From NCBI GenBank assembly GCA_004562915.1, contig SFQZ01000031.1, positions 1-60,776 of the forward strand: 60,776 nucleotides of DNA, given 5' to 3'. This document shows, piece after piece, positions 1-8,811 of the stretch. The DNA is from a bacterium. GTDB taxonomy: Bacteria; Bacillota_A; Clostridia; Lachnospirales; Lachnospiraceae. Each line of letters starts with the position of its first letter. Position 1 is the stretch's first letter. The notes beneath the pieces are model-generated. The model made no database searches. It was not told where the DNA came from and saw nothing but the letters and a program-made list of their open reading frames with translations. The translations under genes and the position numbers were made by a program.

Positions 1-44
1 AAATCATCCAGTAGATTTAAATCTTCCAGTTTTCGTTTTGTCAT
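1..44 (-). CDS. Rpn-type PD-(D/E)XK nuclease/transposase, N-terminus only
   Basis: Only the first 14 codons and part of the next are inside the window, reading out of its left edge. They begin MTKRKLEDLNLLDDF, an opening I recognise from the Rpn family (recombination-promoting nuclease/putative transposase) of Lachnospiraceae. A good AGGAG ribosome binding site (bases 53-57 on the minus strand) precedes the ATG at 44. A second, complete Rpn-like gene lies at 42972-43877. The assignment rests on this short stretch and on family recollection, so it is tentative. Confidence 0.5.
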   Translation of the reverse strand, partial: MTKRKLEDLNLLDD

Positions 45-250
45 TCACATTTCTCCTTTCATAAGGGACGGAAAGAAGAAACGTATATACCAGAAATATT
101 CTTACCGTTTTACTGCTTTCCGCCATAATAGTAGTTAATTTCATAAGGGGAATCAGTAACCGAACGGTTTAGAACTTTCCCAGATATGCAAATTCATTAT
201 ATCAGTTTGCATGGTGTATGTCAACAGATAGTATGGTATCTGTTAAACGT
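45..250. other. Intergenic region upstream of the Rpn-like gene
   Basis: There is no credible coding sequence here. The stretch should contain the promoter of the leftward Rpn-like gene. An 8-bp inverted repeat (AACAGATA at 223-230, TATCTGTT at 237-244, 6-base loop) could be an operator or small hairpin. The composition is AT-rich and nothing else is recognisable. Confidence 0.4.
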
Positions 251-346
251 GTTACTGTTCACTCTGTAACCAGTACCGTATGTCTCGGAATTTTCGTTCT
301 CACAGCCCGAAAACACCTCGCGGGATAGTGCCGTGTGAACAGTAAC
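251..346. repeat. Palindromic intergenic element with 12-bp inverted ends
   Basis: The 12-mer GTTACTGTTCAC at 251-262 has its exact reverse complement at 335-346, enclosing about 72 bases. Inside is a smaller potential hairpin, CCCG...CGGG, around 307-324. The element lies directly at the 3' end of the fucosidase gene, whose stop codon is at 347. It could be a small non-autonomous element (MITE-like), a structured transcript end, or a large terminator. No U-tract like that of a standard terminator is seen. Confidence 0.5.
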
Positions 347-1573
347 TTAAAAATAACACTTCACCCCGGTAAGGTCCGGCTCTTCCTGTGCAAACCGGAT
401 TTCAATTTTTTCCGTCTTCACTTCCGGAAAAGCACAGATTGCTTTATGTCCTACTGTTGTTCCGTGATAAACTTCCAGCGGTGTGTCAGAACAGCAGGGA
501 TATCCATATGCATAAATCGTAAATCCGTTCAGTTCTCTTCCTGTCAGAAGGTTTTCCTGCATCACTACATGATTTACCAGGCAAGGAGACGAAAATTCAC
601 AAAAATAACTTCTGCCTTCTTTTCTCACGGATGCCGGAATCGAATTTGCAAAACGCTCTTTTATTTTTTTGCCAAACGCAAGCAGATTCTGGCAGTCTTT
701 TTCCGGGAGGAGTCCCCGTCTGTCCGGTCCGATATTAATGAGTAGATTGGCTCCCCGGCCTACGGAATAATAATATAAAGCCAGCAATTCATCCACACTT
801 TTTACAGTGTCCTCATCCGAATCGCTGTAAAACCAGTTTTCTTCCCGCATTCTGCAGTCACACTCTGCCGGCATATACACAAATTCATCTAACTGTTCTT
901 TTTTATTCGTCTGCACGGAGAAATCCAGAGCATTTACAATATTAAAATTAGGTGATGGGGCAATTCCCACTTCATTTCCTACCCATCTGGTATCCGGATC
1001 CCACATATTAAAAATCAGGATTTCCGGCTGCATACCTCTGATTGCCTTGATGATCCGCTCCGTATCGTAGGTATGATTCTCCGAACCGCATCCGTCAAAC
1101 CAGAGATAATCAATTTTTCCGTAGTTTGTCAGAAGTTCACCAATCTGATTTATAAAATAATCATCATGCTCTTTGTCTGTCCGGTTTACCTCCTGAGCCT
1201 CCGCCGGTGAATAATATAACCCCACCTTTACATTATATTTTCTACAGACATCTGTAAATTCTCTCACCACATCTCCCTGACCGTTTTTCCACGGAGTATT
1301 TTTCACAGAATAGTCTGTATAGGCTGTAGGCCAGTTTGCAAAACCGTCATGATGCTTACACACCAAAACCGCATATTTTGCCCCTGCTTCTGCAATCGTC
1401 CGAATCCACTGCTCACAGTCCAACTGCGTCGGATTAAATGCAGATGCGTCCATCACCTTGCCATCCCAGTCTCTGTGTCCTTCATAAAATGTGCGTATTC
1501 CAAAATGAAAAAACACACCAAATTCCCAATCCATAAATTCCAGTTTTCTTTTATCCGGTACTTTTTTCTGCAT
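347..1573 (-). CDS. Alpha-L-fucosidase, glycoside hydrolase family 29
   Basis: A 408-residue protein of the GH29 family, which removes alpha-L-fucose from glycans by a retaining mechanism. Family hallmarks include FFHFG near residue 24, the KHHDGF motif near 73-78, and YLWFDG near 157-161, where Asp160 is the likely nucleophile. There is no signal peptide, so the enzyme should act in the cytoplasm on imported oligosaccharides. The ATG at 1573 follows a GGAGGG site. It lies 3 bases after the isomerase gene, so the two are almost certainly co-transcribed. A mucin or host-glycan role is inferred; the exact linkage cannot be read from sequence. Confidence 0.85.
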   Translation of the reverse strand: MQKKVPDKRKLEFMDWEFGVFFHFGIRTFYEGHRDWDGKVMDASAFNPTQLDCEQWIRTIAEAGAKYAVLVCKHHDGFANWPTAYTDYSVKNTPWKNGQGDVVREFTDVCRKYNVKVGLYYSPAEAQEVNRTDKEHDDYFINQIGELLTNYGKIDYLWFDGCGSENHTYDTERIIKAIRGMQPEILIFNMWDPDTRWVGNEVGIAPSPNFNIVNALDFSVQTNKKEQLDEFVYMPAECDCRMREENWFYSDSDEDTVKSVDELLALYYYSVGRGANLLINIGPDRRGLLPEKDCQNLLAFGKKIKERFANSIPASVRKEGRSYFCEFSSPCLVNHVVMQENLLTGRELNGFTIYAYGYPCCSDTPLEVYHGTTVGHKAICAFPEVKTEKIEIRFAQEEPDLTGVKCYF

Positions 1574-1576
1574 AAT

Positions 1577-2467
1577 TCAACCCTCCATAAACATTTTCGT
1601 CAGCCACTTTCCACTCTCAAAGGCTCTTTTTAAAAAGTTATCCACATCTTCCCGGCCGCAGGAGACTTCCAATACCAACGGAAGCTGATATGCCGACTGC
1701 GCAAGTGCTTTCATAACTGCTTTCCACGGAATCGTTCCATCTCCCGGAAGCATATGCATATCGCAAGCTCCATAGTTGTCGTGCAAATGTATGGAAAAAA
1801 TACGTTCTCCATACTTTCTTATCAGCTCTTCCAGTTTTTCTCTCCAGAGCATGTATCCATGCCCTGCGTCCAGACAGAATCCCAAAAACTCAGCGGAATA
1901 TTCCGACATTACCCAATCCCACTGTTTCAGCATATCTTCTTGGGGCTGGTCAAAAAGATTCTCCAGACAGATTTTCACACCTTTTTCCAAACAGTACGGT
2001 TGAAGCTCATCCATCGATTTTTTCACATTACTATAAAACTCTGCCCGATTTTTCTCATCTTCCCGAAATGAAATATACGGTATATAAAGATGCAGAACAA
2101 TCTCCGATGCTCCCAGACAGGAAGCCAGATCTACCCTGTTTTTAATAAGCTCCACTCCTGCCCGGCGGTTATACTCCCATCCTGAGGTATAATCTTTTCT
2201 ATAATGACCTTTCATGACGCCTGTGTCTCTCCTGGATCCTTTACTGGCATGGAGCGATTTCGCTTTCAAACCATATTTGTCCATCCATTCCCTGATCTGT
2301 TTCATCTCATATTGAGAATACAGATAATCGCCATCCCATTCGTGGCACCAGTGAATATGGGTAAATCCTGCTTCCGCCACTTTCTTCAGCATCTGTTCTA
2401 TATCTTCCAGTTTCCCCGATTCACCGGCAAAATCTGTAGCAATCGCTACTTCTATTTCTCTCATCAT
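1577..2467 (-). CDS. Sugar phosphate isomerase/epimerase (AP-endonuclease 2-like TIM barrel)
   Basis: A 296-residue TIM-barrel protein of the xylose-isomerase-like/AP endonuclease 2 fold. Metal-ligand type motifs are visible: ICLENLFD near residue 165, LDAGHGY near 200 and SIHLHDN near 225. Such proteins isomerise or epimerise sugars or act as inosose-type isomerases; the substrate is unknown. It is the first gene of a two-gene unit with the GH29 fucosidase, so processing of released fucose or a related sugar is a reasonable inference. An AGGAGG site precedes two tandem ATG codons (2467 and 2464), so the start is uncertain by one codon. Confidence 0.75.
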   Translation of the reverse strand: MMREIEVAIATDFAGESGKLEDIEQMLKKVAEAGFTHIHWCHEWDGDYLYSQYEMKQIREWMDKYGLKAKSLHASKGSRRDTGVMKGHYRKDYTSGWEYNRRAGVELIKNRVDLASCLGASEIVLHLYIPYISFREDEKNRAEFYSNVKKSMDELQPYCLEKGVKICLENLFDQPQEDMLKQWDWVMSEYSAEFLGFCLDAGHGYMLWREKLEELIRKYGERIFSIHLHDNYGACDMHMLPGDGTIPWKAVMKALAQSAYQLPLVLEVSCGREDVDNFLKRAFESGKWLTKMFMEG

Positions 2468-2612
2468 CTGCTCCTCCTTTTCCTGTAATTCTGGTTAACA
2501 ATTCATAATCCAGATTCCCACCATACATGGTATTTGTTTTATGGTATCGTAAAAAAACAATTGCTTCAATAGACAAAACCATTGTTTTCAGTGGACATTT
2601 TACTCCTGATAT

Positions 2613-2650
2613 AAAAAAAGGAGATGGTTTCTCAAAATAAACCTGTCTCC
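2613..2650 (-). terminator. Rho-independent terminator of the XRE gene
   Basis: On the minus strand the stem pairs GGAGA/TCTCC and GGTTT/AAACC around an AT-rich loop and is followed by seven T residues (bases 2619-2613). It lies just after the stop codon of the XRE regulator at 2661. Confidence 0.75.
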
Positions 2651-2660
2651 CTTTACCATG

Positions 2661-3692
2661 TTATCCCAGCAACTCCTGCCACCGTTTATTATCTTTGAGA
2701 AAATCATACGTTTCCTCATCGTGGAAACATTTCAACAACATTTCCCTCATTTTTTCAATAAAATCTTTGCCGGGTTTTTTGAATGTCATATGCTCATAAA
2801 GCTGATTCTTTGTAAAATCTCCCAAATCTTCCACATTCCCCAACATAATTTCTACTGTTTTCAACACGGTATCCACATCTTTTTCCATTACAGCCAGTTC
2901 CAACCGATTAGAAGCTTCATAATACTTTCCCATTTCAAACAATTTTGCCAGCTGTTCCAGTTTATCGATATAATAATGTGCCTTGTCCATACGGTTAGTT
3001 TGTACAGCCAACCCATACATATTGGAAAACACCATGCTCATCATCTGATAGCCTGAAAACAGAATCTCTTCATACACTCTGTAAGCTTCTTCCATACGCC
3101 CGGTCTTACTGTAAATCAACGCCTGCTTCCGCTTTCGTTCCGGATTCTGTTCAGAAAAATAAGCCAAATATGTTTCCGCTTTCTCGAATTCTTCCTTTCT
3201 CAGATAAAATCCGAACAGAGAGTCTGCCGCACCGGTTCTCAGTTTTTCCTCTCTGCTTTCCAGCACTCGTGTAAAACACTCCAGAATAAAATCTTCATAT
3301 TTTTCCGGTTCTGGAAGCTCCTGAAGAATACGCTGCGCATCCAGTATTACAGCCATCTGCCAGATTAACTGTTTACAGTTTGGGTATGTCTGAATCAAAT
3401 CTTTAATCCAACAGAAGACTTCTTCATATGCTTCCGTCTGAAATCGCCGGTCTGCCTCCTGAACGAAATCTGCAATTTCTTTCTCTGAAAGATTCTTTCT
3501 GAAAGTAAGCAAAGTATCCAGAGTAATTCCCAGCAACCTTGCAATCGGAGCCAGCAGTGTAATATCCGGACAGGAATTTCCATTTTCCCATTTATTCACA
3601 GCCGGAGCTGTTACACCCAGATACCTCGCCATCTCCTCCTGGGTCAGATTCCGCTCTTTTCTGTACTTTCGTATCACTTCTCCTATCTGCAT
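2661..3692 (-). CDS. XRE-family regulator with helical-repeat C-terminus
   Basis: A 343-residue cytoplasmic protein. Residues 1-65 form a classical Cro/C1 helix-turn-helix (IGEVIRKYRKERNLTQEEMA followed by the VNKWENG recognition segment). The rest is an alpha-helical, TPR-like region rich in paired helices. This architecture resembles peptide- or stress-responsive regulators, but no ligand can be named. I chose ATG 3692 because AAGGAGG sits 8 bases upstream; an in-frame ATG lies further 5'. It is a stand-alone gene between the fucosidase unit and the sulfonate transporter operon, with its own terminator, and its targets are unknown. Confidence 0.75.
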   Translation of the reverse strand: MQIGEVIRKYRKERNLTQEEMARYLGVTAPAVNKWENGNSCPDITLLAPIARLLGITLDTLLTFRKNLSEKEIADFVQEADRRFQTEAYEEVFCWIKDLIQTYPNCKQLIWQMAVILDAQRILQELPEPEKYEDFILECFTRVLESREEKLRTGAADSLFGFYLRKEEFEKAETYLAYFSEQNPERKRKQALIYSKTGRMEEAYRVYEEILFSGYQMMSMVFSNMYGLAVQTNRMDKAHYYIDKLEQLAKLFEMGKYYEASNRLELAVMEKDVDTVLKTVEIMLGNVEDLGDFTKNQLYEHMTFKKPGKDFIEKMREMLLKCFHDEETYDFLKDNKRWQELLG

Positions 3693-3872
3693 ACCATGTA
3701 CCTCCTTCGCTGTCTGATCAGTATTGCTTTTCATACATTACTCTTTACTGTAATCAGCATATCAGACAACTGCAGATTGCACAATTGAGCAGGTGTTAAT
3801 TATGTCTAAATTTAATTAACCGATATTCACACAAACAGAGATCCACATCCAGTATAAAAGATTTACCTGTAA

Positions 3873-5822
3873 CTATATGATTGCAATTCCCGCATCATAA
3901 CCTGTCTTTACAGCATTCTGAACCGATGCAACTTTATACGCATCTCCAATGATTCTATAATGATATGAGGAGTCGAAATATATATCGCTTTCCGTATAAT
4001 CAGCTCTGTAACCGACTGCAAGAATCACAACATCCGCTGTCTTCTTCTGCCGCTGACCGTCTTTTTCATAAACTATTTTTCCATCGCTGACTCCGATAAC
4101 GCTTGCTCCTGTAATATAAGGAACTTTTTCTTCTACCCTTTCCAGCAGCGGTATCTTATAGGTTCGTACCGCATCCCTTGCAAGTTCTTTTCCTGCCTCA
4201 ATAATCGTCACATCCACTCCGTTTTCCACCAGATACAACGCAGTTTCTGTTCCAACCTGACCTCCACCGATCACAACCGCCTTTTTCCCGGAAAAATCCT
4301 GTCCAAAAGCATCTTCAGCAAACAACCATTTCACAGTATCAAGTCCGCTGATATCCGGAAGCATCGGCTTTGCCCCTATCGCACAAATTACCTGATCAGG
4401 CTGCAGACGCAGCAGCTGGTCTTTCGTTACTTCCCTATTAAAATAAACCTTAATGGGCGAATGCTCTACCTGCCGTTTAAGATAGTTTACATAATTATTT
4501 AAATCATATTTAAAAGATACATATTTCGCAAAATTCAGTTTCCCGCCTAACCGGTCTGTCTTTTCATATAAAGATACTTCATATCCTCTTTTTGATGCAG
4601 TCAGAGCTGCCACCATACCGGCAGGACCACCGCCAATTACAACCACTTTTTCTTTTTTTTCAGGAACCTCCGCATACTTATCAAGAATATGCTTTCTTCC
4701 ATTTTCAGGATTGACAGAACAGCGACAAAGCTTTTTTGTTCTCTCATCATCCAGACAGCGGAAACATTTGATACAGGGACGGATATCCTCCCGTCTTCCC
4801 TCGTAAGCCTTTTTTACGGTCTCAGGATCTGCAATATGCCCTCTTGCTATCGTGACAAAATCCGCTTCCCCTCTTGCGAGAATTCCCTCAATAATCTTCG
4901 GATCCTGAAATGCTCCAATAGTAACCACCGGTACTGTGACACCTGCCTTCTTAACTGCTTTTGCAAGATATGCATTTGGTGCCGGAGGAAGAAATCCTGA
5001 CGGATGCATAATCGCACGGGTATGTGAATTCTGAGAGTCCCCCGCAGACACATGAATCAGGCTTATTTTATCCTGTATCATCTTTACATACTGTATGCAT
5101 TCTTCAATATCCCATCCTCCCTCAGTTCTCTCTGACCCACTAATACGGTATTCAATCAGGAAATCCGAACCAACCTGTTCACGGATTTTATTCAGGACAA
5201 GCATCGGGAAACGGGCACGGTTCTCAAGGCTTCCTCCATACTGATCCGTTCTTTTATTATACAGTGGAGAAAGAAACTGTTCCAGAAACATACCGTGACC
5301 GCCATGAAGAAGGATTCCATCAAAACCGCATTCCTGTGCCAACCGAGCTGTCTTTGCATATCTGTCTGCCAGTTCTGTCAGCTGTTCCTCCGACAATTCC
5401 TTTGTAATAACACCATTTTTCAAAACATCATTACACACACCATACACTGTCTCTTTCAGCGACTCTTCTCTTGTACGCCGCTGCGGACCAAGATACAGCA
5501 ATTCCAGTGTTACTTTAGCATCATACACATGAATCTGCTCTGTCAAATGCCGGAATGCCCTCTGAGTAAGTGCATTTGTCAGATCATATTCCGGTCCTCC
5601 AACCCTGGATTTTACTCCAATATCAAACAGCACCGCTCCCACGGTAATCAGCGCAACTCCTCCTTTTGCTTTTTCAATATAATATTCAAATGAACCTTCT
5701 GTAAATGCAAAATCATTATCCTGCAGGGTATGTCTCGTAGTCGGTGCAGCAAAAATTCTGTTTTTCAGTACATGGCTTCCAATGCGGTAAGGTGTAAATA
5801 TATGCGGATAAATCGCAGCCAT
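3873..5822 (-). CDS. NADH:flavin oxidoreductase, old yellow enzyme / trimethylamine dehydrogenase type
   Basis: A 649-residue protein with an N-terminal FMN TIM barrel (about 1-350), a 4Fe-4S motif and C-terminal FAD/NAD(P)H Rossmann domains (VVIGGGPAGM near 395; VVIGGGQVGTE near 515). Cluster cysteines follow CxxCxxC-x11-C (CIKCFRC then CRCSVNP), closer to trimethylamine dehydrogenase spacing than to FadH. The barrel keeps the HGGHGMFLEQFLSPLYNKR signature. It is the last gene of the operon YeiH - small membrane protein - SsuABC, starting 12 bases after ssuB's stop. Family members reduce enoates or cleave C-N bonds. Its place beside a sulfonate-type importer suggests it acts on the imported compound, but the substrate is unknown. 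Confidence 0.8.
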   Translation of the reverse strand: MAAIYPHIFTPYRIGSHVLKNRIFAAPTTRHTLQDNDFAFTEGSFEYYIEKAKGGVALITVGAVLFDIGVKSRVGGPEYDLTNALTQRAFRHLTEQIHVYDAKVTLELLYLGPQRRTREESLKETVYGVCNDVLKNGVITKELSEEQLTELADRYAKTARLAQECGFDGILLHGGHGMFLEQFLSPLYNKRTDQYGGSLENRARFPMLVLNKIREQVGSDFLIEYRISGSERTEGGWDIEECIQYVKMIQDKISLIHVSAGDSQNSHTRAIMHPSGFLPPAPNAYLAKAVKKAGVTVPVVTIGAFQDPKIIEGILARGEADFVTIARGHIADPETVKKAYEGRREDIRPCIKCFRCLDDERTKKLCRCSVNPENGRKHILDKYAEVPEKKEKVVVIGGGPAGMVAALTASKRGYEVSLYEKTDRLGGKLNFAKYVSFKYDLNNYVNYLKRQVEHSPIKVYFNREVTKDQLLRLQPDQVICAIGAKPMLPDISGLDTVKWLFAEDAFGQDFSGKKAVVIGGGQVGTETALYLVENGVDVTIIEAGKELARDAVRTYKIPLLERVEEKVPYITGASVIGVSDGKIVYEKDGQRQKKTADVVILAVGYRADYTESDIYFDSSYHYRIIGDAYKVASVQNAVKTGYDAGIAII

Positions 5823-5834
5823 CTTCTTTTCCTC

Positions 5835-6620
5835 CTATATCACATAATCTTCATATATTTCTTCATCCACAATAAATTCCTTGAAAATCTTTCGTCTGAG
5901 TTCTGAAAATTCTATTGCGGTTCTCTGCCTTGGTCTTGGCAGTTCTATGTCAATCATCTTTTTGATTTTTCCGGGTCTGCTGGACAAAACAACCACTCTG
6001 TCACTCAGATAGACAGCTTCATCGATATCATGAGTCACAAGTATCATTGTCTTATGGGTATTCTGCCATATCTTAATGATTTCCTGCTGCATATTGATTC
6101 TTGTGATTGCATCCAGAGCACCAAACGGTTCATCCAATAGCAGAATATCCGGATTGCCGATCAGGGTTCTCGCAATGCTTGCCCTCTGCTGCATACCACC
6201 CGACAGCTGTTTGGGATACGCATCTTCAAATCCGTTCAGTTCAACCAATTCCAGATACTTTTTTACCAGTTTTTCTCTTTCCTCTCTGGATAATTTCTTT
6301 TTTTCCTCTTTGCTCAGTCCATAGAGCACGTTATCCCGTACTTTTAACCATGGAAACAAACGGGATTCCTGAAAAATCATTCCTCTGTCCAGTCCAGGAC
6401 CATTGATATTTTTTCCTTCCACCTGGAAAATTCCGCTGTCCTTTATCTCCAAGCCACCTACGATGCGCAACAGCGTACTTTTTCCACAGCCGCTGTAACC
6501 GACAATACTGATAAATTCACCATTCTGTACCGTAAGTGTTATATCATTCAGTACTTCCAGCGTTCCGCTTTCAACAGGAAAAGATTTATTCATATGTTCT
6601 ATTTTCAACTTTTCGTTCAT
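5835..6620 (-). CDS. ssuB: Sulfonate/taurine-type ABC transporter ATP-binding protein
   Basis: A 261-residue ATPase with Walker A GYSGCGKST (about 43-51), the signature LSGGMQQR, Walker B ILLLDEPFGALD and the switch His in VTHDID. It is the SsuB/TauB/NrtD type and energises the permease encoded 10 bases upstream. The order permease-ATPase and the adjacent binding protein match the nitrate/sulfonate/bicarbonate importer family. The ligand class is inferred from family and sulfur-rich context. The name ssuB is by family resemblance; taurine, sulfonate or another substrate cannot be distinguished. Confidence 0.8.
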   Translation of the reverse strand: MNEKLKIEHMNKSFPVESGTLEVLNDITLTVQNGEFISIVGYSGCGKSTLLRIVGGLEIKDSGIFQVEGKNINGPGLDRGMIFQESRLFPWLKVRDNVLYGLSKEEKKKLSREEREKLVKKYLELVELNGFEDAYPKQLSGGMQQRASIARTLIGNPDILLLDEPFGALDAITRINMQQEIIKIWQNTHKTMILVTHDIDEAVYLSDRVVVLSSRPGKIKKMIDIELPRPRQRTAIEFSELRRKIFKEFIVDEEIYEDYVI

Positions 6621-6630
6621 GTTGCTTCTC

Positions 6631-7407
6631 CTATGAATTTTTCACGTTGTCGCTCCACCGAACAGTGAATTTTTCCAGCCATCCGATGAAGATATTAATT
6701 CCCCATCCAATAAGACCGATCATAATTACTCCTGCAAACATATTGTCAGCCCATGACATTTCCCTTGCATAAGAAATCATATATCCAAGTCCCGAGGAAG
6801 AAGCAATCAATTCTGCTCCCACAACACTGATCCAGGCAATACCGATTGCTGTACGCAGACCGGAAAAAATGGTGGGCAAAGCTGCCGGAAATACTACGGA
6901 CCGGATAATTTCCCATTTTGATTTTTTCATAATAGCAGCAACTTCCAGATATTTTAAATCCACATCCCTGACACCATACATAACATTGGTCAGAACAGGC
7001 CAGAATGTTCCGATTCCAATAACAACAACTTTCGCTTCTTCCCCGATTCCAAGAAATAAAATCAGAATCGGAACCCAGGCAATAATCGGTATCGGTCTCA
7101 GGATTCCTGTCAGAACTGACAGTGATTTCCGAAACCATGGCAGAAGTCCCATAAAAACACCAAGCACGATCCCAGTTGCGGAACCAGCCAGATATCCTTT
7201 AATCACACGGCTCACACTGATAAGAATATGGTTCTGAAGTGTTCCATTTTCAAAGTTTTTGACAAGTGCTTTTCCTATGGTACTCGGTGCAGGCAAAAGA
7301 CTTGCTCTCAATATTCCGGATTTTACAGTAATTTCCCAGATGGCAAGAATCGCCACTGGGAGTAGTACTGCTGCTGCATAGGCCCAATCAAACTTTTTCT
7401 GCTTCAT
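6631..7407 (-). CDS. ssuC: Sulfonate/taurine-type ABC transporter permease
   Basis: A 258-residue membrane protein with about six transmembrane helices. The first starts near residue 8 (WAYAAAVLLPVAILAIWEI). The coupling-helix EAA-type loop is visible as YLEVAAIMKKSKWEIIRSVVFPAALPTIF near the middle. It belongs to the BPD-transp-1 permeases of SsuC/TauC type. It lies 24 bases downstream of the binding-protein gene and 10 bases before the ATPase gene, in the same orientation. Substrate is inferred from the family only. Confidence 0.8.
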   Translation of the reverse strand: MKQKKFDWAYAAAVLLPVAILAIWEITVKSGILRASLLPAPSTIGKALVKNFENGTLQNHILISVSRVIKGYLAGSATGIVLGVFMGLLPWFRKSLSVLTGILRPIPIIAWVPILILFLGIGEEAKVVVIGIGTFWPVLTNVMYGVRDVDLKYLEVAAIMKKSKWEIIRSVVFPAALPTIFSGLRTAIGIAWISVVGAELIASSSGLGYMISYAREMSWADNMFAGVIMIGLIGWGINIFIGWLEKFTVRWSDNVKNS

Positions 7408-7431
7408 GACTGACTCCTTTTCAGCAAATAT

Positions 7432-8493
7432 TTACGGAAGATACGAGGTATCAACAATAGATTCGGGATCGAGCTCTTCTGCTACCAGATCGTGATCTAC
7501 AAGAAATTTTTCGGTTTTTTTCAATGTTTCGGTTTTTTCTTCCGTCCATCCGTCTTCAAAAGCCACTTCAAAACGTTTGAAATACTCCAGATCTGTATCC
7601 TGTCTGGCAGCTAAAACCTGCTCCACTTCATCTCTGTTTTCCGCCGCAAATCCGGCAACCTCATGCCATGTCTGAAGAAACAATTTTGCAATCTCCGGAT
7701 AGTTGTCAAGGAAAGTCTGCCCGGCTATAATTGAAGATACCGGTTTATAAATATCGGTATTGTCCACCAGAACATGCCCCTCATTTGTATTTTCAATCTT
7801 ATAAATGAAAGGTCCCACAGTGACAACTGCATCCACATCTCCACTCAACAAAGTTGCTTCGATATTCGGATTGGCAACATTTAATCCGTTAATGTCCGAC
7901 TCACCAAGTCCCACAGACTCCAGAGCATTGATAATAAACTCATGACCAGCTGTTCCTACTGTAAAGGCTACTGTTTTTCCTTTCAGTTGTTCCAGACTGG
8001 TGATATCACTGCCTTCCGGAACAATCAAAGCGATACCATTCATCGAAGATGCACCGCTTCCAATAATTCTAATGGGATTCCCTGCACTTGCCGCAGTTAA
8101 CACGGGAAGTTCTCCGAGAAATCCTATATCCAGACTGTCAGAGGCCAGTGCCTCTGTGATTGCCGGACCACTTTCAAAATTGATAAATTCAATCTCCGCA
8201 CCGTTCTCTTCAAAAGCTTCGGTAAAATATCCATATTCTGCTTCCAGATACTGTACATACTCGGTTGCCTGAACGCCTACCCTCACAGTAGTACCGCCGG
8301 TATTATTTGTACTATCCGTATTTTCTTCTGTGGTTTCTGCTGTTTCTTCTTCACTTTTTTCCGCCTGTTCGGAAACTTCTTCAGTTTTATTTTCCACAGA
8401 TTTGCTCTCTACTGTCTGTGATGAACCACATCCTGCAAAAATACCTGTCGCAACAACTGCTGCTAATAATCCATAAATAATTCTATTTTTCAT
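7432..8493 (-). CDS. ssuA: Sulfonate-type ABC transporter substrate-binding lipoprotein
   Basis: A 353-residue lipoprotein. The signal peptide MKNRIIYGLLAAVVATGIFAGC ends in a clear lipobox with Cys22, then an acidic Thr/Glu/Ser-rich linker to about residue 65. The SsuA/NMT1-like domain contains VGVQATEYVQYLEAEYG and DIGFLGELP. Members bind sulfonates, taurine, nitrate or thiamine precursors outside the membrane. I chose ATG 8493 because a GGGAGG site lies 7 bases upstream; an earlier in-frame start would add seven residues. The first 11 bases overlap the end of the small membrane-protein gene, indicating coupling. Confidence 0.8.
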   Translation of the reverse strand: MKNRIIYGLLAAVVATGIFAGCGSSQTVESKSVENKTEEVSEQAEKSEEETAETTEENTDSTNNTGGTTVRVGVQATEYVQYLEAEYGYFTEAFEENGAEIEFINFESGPAITEALASDSLDIGFLGELPVLTAASAGNPIRIIGSGASSMNGIALIVPEGSDITSLEQLKGKTVAFTVGTAGHEFIINALESVGLGESDINGLNVANPNIEATLLSGDVDAVVTVGPFIYKIENTNEGHVLVDNTDIYKPVSSIIAGQTFLDNYPEIAKLFLQTWHEVAGFAAENRDEVEQVLAARQDTDLEYFKRFEVAFEDGWTEEKTETLKKTEKFLVDHDLVAEELDPESIVDTSYLP

Positions 8494-8797
8494 CTTTTTT
8501 CCTCCCTGATTCAAGCCAACTCCAAAGTTTATACATGATCCCTCCCCAGATTAAAAACAGTAGGATCAGGACCCACATCGGAGTTTCTGAATGATACGCA
8601 TTTCCGTTTACATATTTCTGAAATTCGGGAATATCCGCATAATAGTAGGCTCCTGCTCCGAAATTCAGGCTGTCACTCAATCCCAGATGGTGCACCATAA
8701 TATATAGTGCCAGTATTATCGTCCCAACAACGATCACACCTGTTACAACCGGAATCAGTTCTATTTTTTTTGTCTTTTTTTCTATGTCTTGTTTCAT
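8483..8797 (-). CDS. Small two-helix membrane protein next to the YeiH exporter
   Basis: A 104-residue protein I do not recognise. A charged N-terminus (MKQDIEKKTKKIE) precedes a first membrane helix (about residues 14-35). A roughly 35-residue outside loop rich in Tyr and Asn follows, containing GAGAYYYADIP, then a second helix (about 72-90) and a basic tail. The ATG at 8797 has a GAGG site 7 bases upstream. It sits 14 bases after yeiH and overlaps ssuA by 11 bases, so it is translated with both. A role as an accessory subunit of YeiH or of the importer is inference from context. Confidence 0.6.
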   Translation of the reverse strand: MKQDIEKKTKKIELIPVVTGVIVVGTIILALYIMVHHLGLSDSLNFGAGAYYYADIPEFQKYVNGNAYHSETPMWVLILLFLIWGGIMYKLWSWLESGRKKDEK

Positions 8798-8811
8798 ATA
8801 CAATCCTCTTT

